A DNA stretch of 64,000 bases from Moorena producens 3L (GTDB lineage Bacteria > Cyanobacteriota > Cyanobacteriia > Cyanobacteriales > Coleofasciculaceae), in assembly GCF_000211815.1 (NCBI RefSeq), contig NZ_GL890825.1:91720-155719 (forward strand), in the 5' to 3' direction. The notes beneath the pieces are model-generated. The model saw only the letters and a list, made by a program, of their open reading frames with translations. It was not told the origin of the DNA and did no database searches. A program made the position numbers and the translations under genes. This document shows positions 43,725 through 51,422 of this stretch, in pieces (the first letter of the stretch is position 1; each line of letters opens with the position of its first letter).

Positions 43725-44816
43725 TTAGCTCCCTAAAATCTTAACCATTTGTTGTTCCAATTGACCTGCCCTGACCTGATCTCCCAAGGTTTGATAAACC
43801 TCTTTCCCTTGCTCTAGCCACGCGATCGCTTCATTCTTCTGGCCGATAATCCCACTGGTAACTGCCAGTCCCCCAAGCACTTGAGCTTGAGTATCTAAAT
43901 CTCCCGCTGCCTTGGCCAGTTCTAGGGCTTGCCGGTAACGCTCCCTAGCTAGGCGATTTAATCCCACCTGTTGGTAAATGTCCCCCAGAAGTTGATAAAC
44001 CCGGATCGACTCAAGTCCATCAGCTAAAGCTGTTTCCAGCAGGTTAATGGCTTCAGCGTTTAAGTCATTGCTGCGGTACAAATGAGCCAAGGCTAGTGCT
44101 TCTGCTGGCTTACTCAACTGCTTTTGCTTAATTTGCTCTGCTGCTGCCCTTACCTCCTGGGCTTTTTCCTGACCGAGGATGCTAAACCCGAAACTCCCTT
44201 CATCTTTAGAACTTTTGCCTTGGTCAGTCTTGACAATCAGCCAATAACGAGCACCTGGTTGTAGGGACTGCTTGCCTGAGTAAACTATCTCCGTTGCACT
44301 GGTTTCCTGAGTCCACTTCACCCCTGGACCTATCACTGTCACTTGGTAAGTGCTCGCGCCCTCAACCTGATGCCAGCCCAAGAGCGGTTGCTGATTAAGC
44401 ACAGAACTATCCCGAGGTCTAAGAATATAAGGAATCTCTGGATTATTGGCTGCTCTTTCAATCACTGTATCCTGGTCGGATTGAGATAGCTTTGGTTTTG
44501 AGGTAGGAGGACAGCCTTCAGAAACGATATAGTCTCTGCCACCCTCGGGTTCCCACGGCATTAAGTTCTGGCACAGGACTTTAGCAAAGGTATTGCTGGC
44601 CAGTAAGAGGTGATCCTTAGCTGCCAATGGCGCACCAATAAAGGCTGGCTGATAATCCTGCCAAGTGGAACGCTTTATTTTCACCTGACCTTGAGGACGA
44701 AGGGCCACAACTAGATTTAAACCATTTCCGATCGGACGAGCTGGTCTAGCTAAGCTCACTACCAAGCTCAGCCCCAGGAGCAAGCCAATCAAGAGTTTCC
44801 ATTTTTTCCATTGCAT
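43725..44816 (-). CDS. FecR-like/TPR exported protein, second gene of the operon
   Basis: A 363-residue protein. A single N-terminal membrane helix (LLIGLLLGLSLVVSLA) is followed by a small beta domain (GQVKIKRSTWQDYQPAFIGAPLAAKDHLL, cut short here) resembling FecR, then an Ig-like strand region (PLLGWHQVEGASTYQVTVIGP), and two or three TPR units at the C-terminus. It probably sits in the periplasm anchored to the membrane. It overlaps the preceding gene by one base, so translation is coupled. Its role is probably to link the membrane TPR protein to the CHAT protein. Confidence 0.8.
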   Translation of the reverse strand: MQWKKWKLLIGLLLGLSLVVSLARPARPIGNGLNLVVALRPQGQVKIKRSTWQDYQPAFIGAPLAAKDHLLLASNTFAKVLCQNLMPWEPEGGRDYIVSEGCPPTSKPKLSQSDQDTVIERAANNPEIPYILRPRDSSVLNQQPLLGWHQVEGASTYQVTVIGPGVKWTQETSATEIVYSGKQSLQPGARYWLIVKTDQGKSSKDEGSFGFSILGQEKAQEVRAAAEQIKQKQLSKPAEALALAHLYRSNDLNAEAINLLETALADGLESIRVYQLLGDIYQQVGLNRLARERYRQALELAKAAGDLDTQAQVLGGLAVTSGIIGQKNEAIAWLEQGKEVYQTLGDQVRAGQLEQQMVKILGS

Positions 44817-46057
44817 TAGAGTTTACCTGCCTTCTTTAACGCTTTGTAAGCTAAAACTAACCATTTCGGTTGATCAGGATTAACAATTGAACCTAGCTCA
44901 GAACACGTTTGCCATTGTTCAAGGGCTTCGCTATTGCGCGTTTGCTGTTCATAGACCTGAGCCAACAAACAGTGGGCTGAGCCGCGAGTTGTGATTTGTT
45001 CCAATCCCTCTGGTGTAGTGGCTAAAGCGATCGCTCCAGTTAGAATGGACTCTGCTTGGTCTAGTTGCTGCTGTTGCAACAATGCCCAACCGAAATTTTT
45101 CATCAAGTTGTATCTGATCCTCAAGGGCTGATTTTCCGTCTCCTGTAAACTTTTCCACAGCAGAGGTGTAGCCAATTCTGGTTTATTCTCCAATATCCAC
45201 AAGCGAGCCAAATTGTTCTCGGCCTTAATCAAATTCCCCTTAACAGCAAATTGATATTGACTCTTGGCTTTATCGAACTGTTGCAGGTCTTCGTAGAGGG
45301 ACCCTAGATTATAGTGAGCGTTGACATTATCTGGATCGAGAGCCAAAGCCTGAAGATAATCGGCTTCAGCACCAGCCAATTGCCCCTGATTATATTTCTT
45401 GACTCCCTGGCGATTGTACCAATCGGAAAAAGCTGGCTTGTTAGAGAATAATAGGGCTAGAACCGCACACAGCAACAATGTGGAAGCGAATTTGGCTTCT
45501 TCATGGTAATGCTTGGGAATACGCAGCCTGTTCAGTAATTTTTCAAACCCTTGTTTTCCGGCCTGGGTCAGTTCGCTTCTGGCTTGCAATAGGGTTAAGA
45601 TACTCGGAAACGCCACCACTGCCACTCCCGCAACTCCGGTGCCAGCACTCAGAAATCGGGGCACAATATCCACCAACAAACTCAGATTCACCGTCCAACT
45701 GCCCACCGTCAGCCCTTTCCACAACCAATCCCAGCGGTCCCAGGGATGAGGTGGTGCTTCTGTTTCCAATCGCCACCACCACGCAGCGGCGGGAGGCTGA
45801 AAACTGTTTCGGTATTCAGCTAAGTCGATGACTTTGGTAATCTGCTCTGCTTTGCTCTTCAGCAGAGCGTCCAACTCAACCAGTTGCTGTTGATCCGTTG
45901 TAGATACGTGATTACACTGACTCCAAGCAGCCTGCACAGCATCCCTGGCATTGAAAATCTCTAGCACTTCCTTTACTTGAGGAGATTGAGACTCTTTTAG
46001 GTTAGAGAGTGCTTCTTGATAGCAATTAAGGGCAGTTTCTAGCTCAGAAGTAGTCAT
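44816..46057 (-). CDS. Membrane-anchored TPR protein, first gene of the operon
   Basis: A 413-residue protein with an N-terminal helical part, two or three membrane segments (about 115-150, with GLTVGSWTVNLSLLVDIVP, and about 187-205 LLLCAVLALLF), then TPR units (KYNQGQLAGAEADYLQAL, NAHYNLGSLYEDLQQF). It begins the three-gene TPR/FecR/CHAT operon. Operons with this order are frequent in filamentous cyanobacteria, and I infer that it is the membrane sensor or scaffold. No enzymatic domain is visible. Confidence 0.8.
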   Translation of the reverse strand: MTTSELETALNCYQEALSNLKESQSPQVKEVLEIFNARDAVQAAWSQCNHVSTTDQQQLVELDALLKSKAEQITKVIDLAEYRNSFQPPAAAWWWRLETEAPPHPWDRWDWLWKGLTVGSWTVNLSLLVDIVPRFLSAGTGVAGVAVVAFPSILTLLQARSELTQAGKQGFEKLLNRLRIPKHYHEEAKFASTLLLCAVLALLFSNKPAFSDWYNRQGVKKYNQGQLAGAEADYLQALALDPDNVNAHYNLGSLYEDLQQFDKAKSQYQFAVKGNLIKAENNLARLWILENKPELATPLLWKSLQETENQPLRIRYNLMKNFGWALLQQQQLDQAESILTGAIALATTPEGLEQITTRGSAHCLLAQVYEQQTRNSEALEQWQTCSELGSIVNPDQPKWLVLAYKALKKAGKL

Positions 46058-46227
46058 CTATAATTTGACAACTCAATAGCACAGATGATTCTTTTGTAGT
46101 TTAGATCTTTTTTTATCTATTTGGAGCAATTAGGAAAAAACTCTTGCATAACTCATAAGTATTAAAAATGCTATAGCTCTTAGGAAATAGGCCGTAAGGA
46201 GTAGACCCTAGGGAGTAGTGGTTCAGT

Positions 46228-46349
46228 TATAGCGCTACGCGCAAGTCAGAAGTCAGAAGTTAGAAGTCAGAAGTAAGCTATGACTAAGTTTCAGAGTTTA
46301 GGAGCGACTGCATCAAGACAATGTCCTAATTTGAATGCGTAGTGCTATA
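46228..46349. mobile_element. Small element with TATAGCGCTACGC ends, copy 2
   Basis: Left TATAGCGCTACGCGCAAGTC and right TTGAATGCGTAGTGCTATA are inverted-repeat ends. A partial REP-like unit (GGAGCGACTGCATCAAGAC, 46301-46319) interrupts the part that corresponds to TTTACAAATGTC in copy 1. This is a nested or gene-conversion-like event. Confidence 0.75.
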
Positions 46350-46393
46350 TCAGCTATTAGCTATCAGCTATCATAAAAAAAATCCCAATTAAA

Positions 46394-46568
46394 GTAGGGT
46401 GGGCAAAGTAATCTAATCATTAATACTGATGTGAAGCAAACGGTTTTTGCCCACCCTACAAGCTTCAACTTTAGAAGTAGTGAACAAAAAATACCAATTA
46501 AAGTAGGGTGGGCAAAGTAATCTAATCATTAATACTCATTTGAAGCCAACGGTTTTTGCCCACCCTAC
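46394..46568. mobile_element. Two 66-bp GTAGGGTGGGCAAA elements
   Basis: Copies at 46394-46459 and 46503-46568 have ends GTAGGGTGGGCAAA and TTTTTGCCCACCCTAC and differ at a few internal bases. They are the empty forms of the element at 40367-40539. The rest of the gap to 46711 is CTTCAACC/CTTAACC repeats and a TTCGCGTAGCG palindrome. Confidence 0.88.
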
Positions 46569-46711
46569 AAGCTCTCCCCATCTCCTAACAACCTTCAACC
46601 CTCTTAACCCTTCAACCCTCTTAACCCTTCAACCCTCTTAACCCTTCAACCTTCAACCTTCAACCCTCTTCAACCTTGGCCTTTCGGCCACGCTACGCGA
46701 ACAACCAACTT

Positions 46712-47995
46712 TTAGCAATCAATAGCCAACAAAATCGTTTCCATCTCTTCCCTTGACAATCCCCCATGACCGCCCAACTTGTGTTGTTCAAACCGGTCTT
46801 CTTCATACCACCAAACCGTTTCATACTTATTCGGTAAAATCACTAAATTGCCTAACCGATTCAGCAATAGTGGCGATATTTCACCTGTACCGAAATAGCC
46901 TTGCTCAAGTAATGTTGTAGTGCGATACACTGTTGCTCGATCTGCCAACTGCTCCGTCAGCAAATCATAGACTTTATCCAAATGGTCTTCCTGAATATAC
47001 AACACCATATCCCGACATGATCCTGCTGGCACCAACAGTTTACCTTGGGCATTCCGTTTAATAAACTGCTCAATGGAAGGATTAAGCTGATTCAAATAAA
47101 TAGTAGTCTCTGGTGAAATCTCTATTTGTCCATGATCAGCCGTAATTAGTAATAATGTATTCTTCAGCTTACCAGCTACCTGCTGATATAAAAGTCGCTC
47201 CATAGTTAGCAAAAGTGTGCTAACTTCAGCCTGGAACTGCAGGGAGCCAGGACCGTATTTATGAGCGATGCCATCAACAGTATCCAAATACAGGAAAAAG
47301 TAGCTCTTATCGGATTCAGCGATCGCAGCTTCAGTCAGGTTAACTAATGCTTCAGGAATGGTTTTGTAGGGAACAATACTTGCCCCATCACACACCACTC
47401 GTGAAAAGGGAGAGTAAGCATAATTGTAGTGTTGAAAACAATAAGATTTAACACCATACTGTTGCAATTTTTGATAGAGAGTTTGGGTAGGGAAAAGGCT
47501 TTGCTCAGAAATGCCAGTTGTTTGCAAGGTTCCCCGTTGCTTATCACCCGCAAACGAAAACATCAACGGAGCAATAATATCATCCAACAGCGGCTCATAG
47601 TAAAACCAATGGAAGACACCACTCTCACCAACCGGAAGCCCTGAGTGAATAGTAGTCACATGAGCAGCAGTTGTAGAAGGAAACTGGGTAGTCAATTTAG
47701 AAGCGACACCTTCCACTACAAACCGCTTCAAAAATTCCGATTGTTCAACATAGTCCTGAAAAAAGCGCCACCCGAAAGCATCAACAAAAATCAGAATAAC
47801 CTTATCATAGCGTTCCGGTAATTCTCCTAATACACTCCTAGGTAATCCCATGTTTCCTTGACCCGTGAGCAGATGATAGATCATCTGGGGAATCTGGGAG
47901 AAACAATAGGAGTCATAAAGGGGCTTACCAATGTTGTCATTTAGTCTAGCGTTTTCAATAGCTTTTAAGGAGTCAGAGTTAATCATAGATAGCAA
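46712..47995 (-). CDS. Alkaline-phosphatase-fold nucleotide pyrophosphatase/phosphodiesterase-like protein
   Basis: A 427-residue protein. VILIFVDAFGWRFFQDYV carries the first metal Asp, PSTTAAHVTTIHSG the nucleophile Thr, and ITADHGQIE and KLGGHGGLSREE the second set of metal ligands, in family order. It is a soluble enzyme of the type I phosphodiesterase group with unknown substrate. No signal peptide is present. It is transcribed alone, with GGGAATC heptamer repeats immediately upstream. Confidence 0.88.
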   Translation of the reverse strand: MLSMINSDSLKAIENARLNDNIGKPLYDSYCFSQIPQMIYHLLTGQGNMGLPRSVLGELPERYDKVILIFVDAFGWRFFQDYVEQSEFLKRFVVEGVASKLTTQFPSTTAAHVTTIHSGLPVGESGVFHWFYYEPLLDDIIAPLMFSFAGDKQRGTLQTTGISEQSLFPTQTLYQKLQQYGVKSYCFQHYNYAYSPFSRVVCDGASIVPYKTIPEALVNLTEAAIAESDKSYFFLYLDTVDGIAHKYGPGSLQFQAEVSTLLLTMERLLYQQVAGKLKNTLLLITADHGQIEISPETTIYLNQLNPSIEQFIKRNAQGKLLVPAGSCRDMVLYIQEDHLDKVYDLLTEQLADRATVYRTTTLLEQGYFGTGEISPLLLNRLGNLVILPNKYETVWWYEEDRFEQHKLGGHGGLSREEMETILLAIDC

Positions 47996-47997
47996 GG

Positions 47998-48270
47998 GAA
48001 CAGGGAATCGGGAATCGGGAACAGGGAACAGGGAATCGGGAGTCGGGAATCGGGAATCGGGAATCGGGGAAAAATCCTGTTTAGTTCATTACTATATGGA
48101 AACGCTATTCTATAGGATTTGTTAATCGATAATTTAAACTACTTTAAATTTAACACAACCAAAAAAAATAATCAAATTTATTTAAAAAAATCTATTTATA
48201 GCCGTTGATAGCCTAATGATGTATATAGTATTTTTCCCCTGTTCCCTGTTCACTGTTCCCTGTTCCCTCA
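47998..48270. repeat. GGGAATC and CTGTTCC heptamer arrays around an A+T-rich stretch
   Basis: GGGAATC/GGGAACA units occupy 47998-48068 next to the start of the phosphodiesterase gene, and CTGTTCC units 48239-48270. They are inverse-like variants of the same heptamer. The intervening DNA is A+T-rich without a recognisable gene. Confidence 0.88.
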
Positions 48271-48295
48271 ACAAAAAAATAATTTTCCAAAACCC

Positions 48296-48333
48296 TTGAC
48301 AAAAACAGTTATAATCATTACGATTATAACTGT
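48296..48333 (+). promoter_or_regulatory. TTGACA promoter box overlapped by a perfect dyad, Zur-box-like
   Basis: TTGACA at 48296-48301 is followed 17 nt later by TACGAT (possible -10). Over it lies a perfect 12-bp inverted repeat, ACAGTTATAATC (48305-48316) and GATTATAACTGT (48322-48333) with a 5-nt spacer. Its inner part TTATAATCATTACGA resembles the 7-1-7 pattern of FUR-family zinc-regulator (Zur) boxes, one half matching the ATTACGA of the Bacillus box exactly. The operator would block the promoter of the gene at 48359. Confidence 0.55.
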
Positions 48334-48358
48334 AAATAAAAAGCAAAAGGTTCACCTT

Positions 48359-48586
48359 ATGCCTTCAAAATTACCGCCTAACTCAGATAATAATCCTGAC
48401 GAGTCTTCCCCAAAAAAAATCCCTGTTCAGCATATTTTAAAGGGGTCCCGCAAGGCCATACTTAATACGATGCATACCCTGTATGTACTTCGTTACACGG
48501 AAATTTCCGACTGGACTCCTCTTCAGCCAACGGGCATTCCGGGAGAGTTCATCACAATTACCGTCAAGTACTTGATTATCCCCTAA
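48359..48586 (+). CDS. Small conserved-looking protein, putatively dyad-regulated
   Basis: From ATG 48359 the protein has 75 residues; an upstream in-frame start at 48296 overlaps the promoter and is rejected. AAAAGG precedes the chosen ATG by about 8 nt. After a polar N-terminus (PPNSDNNPDESSPKK) the core KGSRKAILNTMHTLYVLRYTE and FITITVKYLIIP is hydrophobic and basic. I remember similar small cyanobacterial proteins without function. No Cys is present. A hairpin follows the stop. It is presumably under the control of the upstream dyad. Confidence 0.65.
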   Translation: MPSKLPPNSDNNPDESSPKKIPVQHILKGSRKAILNTMHTLYVLRYTEISDWTPLQPTGIPGEFITITVKYLIIP

Positions 48587-48597
48587 AACGTTAAATT

Positions 48598-48617
48598 CCT
48601 GGGGGGTTTTCCCCCCG
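48598..48617 (+). terminator. G6-T4-C6 hairpin after the small protein gene
   Basis: GGGGGGTTTTCCCCCC forms a six-bp GC stem about 15 nt after the stop. No T-tract follows, so terminator function is uncertain; it could be part of a repeat. Confidence 0.35.
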
Positions 48618-48680
48618 GCTAATCCATCGGGTCTAATCAGATAGGCTCAGGTCTGGATAGGTGAAAAAATTGAATGACAT

Positions 48681-48732
48681 AGCGATGCAGCGCGGTCTTG
48701 GGGGTTTCCCCCATGAGCGACTGCATCAAGAC
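48681..48732. repeat. REP-like element, intergenic copy
   Basis: AGCGATGCAGCGCGGTCTTG, GGGGTTTCCCCC and GAGCGACTGCATCAAGAC make up this copy. It is the near-identical twin of the one inserted in the methyltransferase gene at 37960. Confidence 0.88.
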
Positions 48733-48787
48733 AAGGTGAATTTTCTAGCCGTGGATAGTATTTCTGCGGCTATTTTTTTGGGGTTAG

Positions 48788-48985
48788 GAGGTTGAAGGTT
48801 GAAGGTTGAAGGTTGAAGGTTGAAGGTTATTTTGTTGAAGGTTGAAGGGTGAAGGTTAGGAGGTTGAAGGTTAGGAGGTTGAAGGTTAGGAGGTTAAAGG
48901 TTAAAGGTTATAAGGTTAGCAGGTTGTTCGCGTAGCGTGGCCAAAGGCCAAGCTTGTTCGCGTAGCGTGGCCGAAAGGCCAAGGT
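48788..48985. repeat. GAAGGTT heptamer array and TTCGCGTAGCG palindromes
   Basis: GAAGGTT/AGGAGGTT units run from about 48788 to 48925, followed by two copies of GTTCGCGTAGCGTGGCC...GGCCAAG at 48926-48985. No gene is supported between the two small-protein genes except the elements listed. Confidence 0.9.
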
Positions 48986-49025
48986 TATTAGCTTAAAAGA
49001 AATGCTTGATTTCAATTAGTAAGAA

Positions 49026-49238
49026 TATAGCACTACGCATTAAGGTGTTTGAAATTCATAAATTCCGAAACTTAGTCATAGCTGACTTCTGACTTCTGAC
49101 TTCTGACTTCGGGAGCATCCCAATTTGGCACGTTAGCTCTTTTTAGGGGGCTGAAACCCTTGAAATATCGTTGCTTTGGGTAATATTGTTTCCAAAATGG
49201 GATGCTCCCCTGACTTCTGACTTGCGCGTAGCACTATA
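49026..49238. mobile_element. Small element with TATAGCACTACGC ends, copy 3, with a nested element
   Basis: Left TATAGCACTACGCATTAAG and right CTTGCGCGTAGCACTATA are inverted. Inside, a 99-bp element (49111-49209) with ends GGGAGCATCCCAATTTGG and CCAAAATGGGATGCTCCC interrupts the CTTCTGA heptamer run. The single end ATTGGGATGCTCCC at 14871 belongs to the same inner family. Confidence 0.8.
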
Positions 49239-49449
49239 ATGCTGGGATTGGTGAGATTCTTGATATTCCCACACTTCCCTTCTTTGCTTGACAAAGTAAG
49301 AGATATTGGTTTACTATCCTAGATTAATTTTAAAAAAATATTGAGAAAATGTTAAGGCTTTGGGGAATGTCTGCTCTGTTCGTGGTAGGTTGTTATCGCA
49401 ACCTGAGACAACAAAAGTTTTAGGTTAACAATGATCATCAAATGGAGAT

Positions 49450-49830
49450 ATGATGGTGAATTTTCAGTCTATCGGGAAGAAAGTTGCTTCCTTCTTTCTT
49501 TTAGTTGCTTTGTGCTTGTCTGTTTTCGTTGCTAACCCTGCTGTAGCTCAAGCTCGTGAGCTTTATGGGGCTGTTAATTCAGATGGTCAAGTATGGTATG
49601 GTGAGGGTTTCAAAAGCCGGGAACTCGACGGAGGTATTTATCTTATACAGTTTCAAGAAGGATTTCAAAGTCTGCCAGCACCTACTGTTTCTATATATGG
49701 TTCGCCGTGGAAGACTTTCAATATGTCTGCTGCAATTGTTGAAGTCGGACCCGATTATTTGGTCGTACAAACTTCTTCTCCAGATCGTCCTGCCGATAGT
49801 GCCTTTACTTTTACGGTTATTGGCGACTAA
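49450..49830 (+). CDS. Secreted hypothetical protein with signal peptide
   Basis: A 126-residue protein with a clear signal peptide: KKVASFFLLVALCLSVFVA and cleavage after AVAQA near residue 36. The mature ~90-residue part reads as beta-strands (GAVNSDGQVWYGEGF, GGIYLIQFQEGF, YLVVQTSSPDR), suggestive of a small beta-sandwich, a pattern shared with exported or tail-fibre-like domains. I do not recognise a family. Two ATG codons are adjacent (49450 and 49453), with GGAG 5-10 nt upstream. It is monocistronic and probably periplasmic or surface-exposed. Confidence 0.7.
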   Translation: MMVNFQSIGKKVASFFLLVALCLSVFVANPAVAQARELYGAVNSDGQVWYGEGFKSRELDGGIYLIQFQEGFQSLPAPTVSIYGSPWKTFNMSAAIVEVGPDYLVVQTSSPDRPADSAFTFTVIGD

Positions 49831-50003
49831 TTACATTTTGGATTCTGTAAAATCCTAGGAATCAAAGTAAGGATTCAGCGAACAGCTATCAGCTATCAGC
49901 TGATAGCTGACAATTTCAATTAGCAAGAATAATCCTGGGATTAGTGAGATTGTTGAATGCGATCGCGTAGCGTGGCCTATTGGCCATGGCTTCCCACACT
50001 TCC

Positions 50004-50040
50004 CGACTCCCGATTCCCGATTCCCGATTCCCGACTCCCG
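50004..50040. repeat. Heptamer array CCGATTC/CCGACTC
   Basis: Five or six units of CCGATTC and CCGACTC precede the interrupted SDR gene. Related arrays with the same unit lie at 54311-54358 and 56040-56090. Confidence 0.9.
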
Positions 50041-50097
50041 ACTACTATATACTTATTTCCAATTCCAGTTAAGACCAAAACTTGAGGAGCAGGGGTG

Positions 50098-51067
50098 ATG
50101 ACTTCAACAGAGAAAGTACTGGTGGCGGGTGCTACAGGTGGGGTTGGACAGCTAACGGTGGCCAAGCTACTAGAGAAAGGTTTTCAGGTTAGTGTTCTGA
50201 CTCGCAGTGCTGAAAAAGCTCAGGAAATGTTTGATAACCGAGTAGAGATTATAGTTGGTGATATCCGCTATCCCTCTAGGCCGTGTTTTCAAAGTTTTCC
50301 GCAAGATTTAGATCCCCCCCAACCCCCCGCGCGGAAGGGGGGAGCCATTCTCAAAGTCCCCCTTTTTTAAGGGGGATTTAGGGGGATCTCCGAGTTTGAA
50401 AACACGCCCTAGCCTCCCCCCTGCCATCCAAAATGTCACTCATATCATCTGTTGTACTGGAACTACTGCTTTCCCTTCTAAAAAGTGGGATTTCGACACA
50501 ATGGATCAGGCGAAAGGATTCCCAAGTGTGATCGAGTGGCTCAAGATCTATCTCAACCCCACCTACGCTCGTACTAAAGCCAAAAATAGTCCTGAGCAAG
50601 TTGATGTTATAGGAGTCACCAACCTGGTAGCAGCAGCTCCTAAAGACCTCAAGCGGTTTGTCTTTGTATCCTCTTGTGGTGTGCTACGGAAAGATAAACC
50701 ACCCTATAGTATTCTTAATTCCTTTGGTGTACTCGATGCCAAACAAAAAGCTGAAGAAATTATCATTAATTCAGGATTACCTTATACTATTATTCGCCCA
50801 GGACGATTGATCGACGGTCCGTTTACCTCCTATGATTTAAACACTCTGTTGAAAGCGACAACAGCAGGAAAATTAGGGTTAGTCTTAGGTACCGGGGATA
50901 CTTTATCAGGTCAAACTAGCCGGATTGATGTGGCATCAGCTTGTGTAGAATCCATTGCTAACTCTGTTACAGTTGGAAAAGTTTTTGAGCTGATAAATAG
51001 GGGAGCGAGACCATCAGTAATTGATTGGCCAGGGCTATTTTCTACTCTGGAGTACTTAAGCATTTAG
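50098..51067 (+). pseudogene. NAD(P)-binding (Ycf39-like SDR) gene split by a MITE
   Basis: The first part (50098-50278) encodes MTSTEKVLVAGATGGVGQ and the dinucleotide fold up to IVGDIRYPS. The second (50413-51067) continues LPPAIQNVTHIICCTGTTAF and carries YSILNSFGVLDAKQKAEEI, the SDR Tyr-like and Lys-containing helix, and PYTIIRPGRLIDGPF. The insertion is 133 bp plus a duplicated CTAG, so the frame is shifted and a stop comes at 50370. Taking out 133 bp joins the parts exactly as YPSSLPPA. The family is the atypical SDR group of NmrA/Ycf39 type. The ATG at 50098 has a good AGGAG upstream. The gene product is presumably non-functional unless the element excises. Confidence 0.88.
50276..50412. 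mobile_element. CTAG-flanked MITE with GGCCGTGTTTTCAAAG ends, copy 2
   Basis: The element is 133 bp plus a CTAG repeated at both borders (50276-50279 and 50409-50412). Left CTAGGCCGTGTTTTCAAAG and right TTTGAAAACACGCCCTAG are inverted with one mismatch. Its left 40 bp match the inverse of the right end of the copy at 40689-40839. It splits the SDR gene. Confidence 0.92.
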
Positions 51068-51069
51068 CT

Positions 51070-51110
<41 letters not shown>

Positions 51111-51149
51111 TTATTTTATTCAAAAGCTGTTCGGTGTAGCTTGCCCTAC

Positions 51150-51291
51150 GGCGTTGCTTAATAATGGAATGATTTCAAGACTTTTGTGGAATGGGCATCT
51201 TGGTGGAACTGGCATCTTGCCAGTTTCAATATATTTTCGGGCGGGCAGGATGCCCACTCTACTCCTATTCAAAAGAAGATTCAGCAACGCC
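51150..51291. mobile_element. MITE with GGCGTTGCT ends, copy 2
   Basis: Inverted ends GGCGTTGCTTAAT and ATTCAGCAACGCC (imperfect) bound 142 bp. Flanks are TGCCCTAC and TGGCCTAC, seven of eight bases equal, as expected of an 8-bp target duplication that has since changed by one base. The inner sequence matches the copy at 59272-59410 (GGAATGATTTCAAGACTTTT, GGGCGGGCAGGATGCCCACT). Confidence 0.88.
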
Positions 51292-51306
51292 TGGCCTACG
51301 GCCAAT

Positions 51307-51410
51307 GGCTGATAGCTGAATGCTGATAGCTGAAAGCTGAAAGCTGAATGCTGATAGCTGAAAGCTGAATGCTGATAGCTGAAAGCTGATAGCTGATAGC
51401 TGAAAGCTTA
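51307..51410. repeat. Heptamer arrays GCTGATA/GCTGAAA/GCTGAAT
   Basis: Fifteen or so units of GCTGATA, GCTGAAA and GCTGAAT in mixed order lie between the MITE and the stop of the convergent GT39 gene. Confidence 0.9.
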
Positions 51411-51422
51411 CCTCCCGATTTC

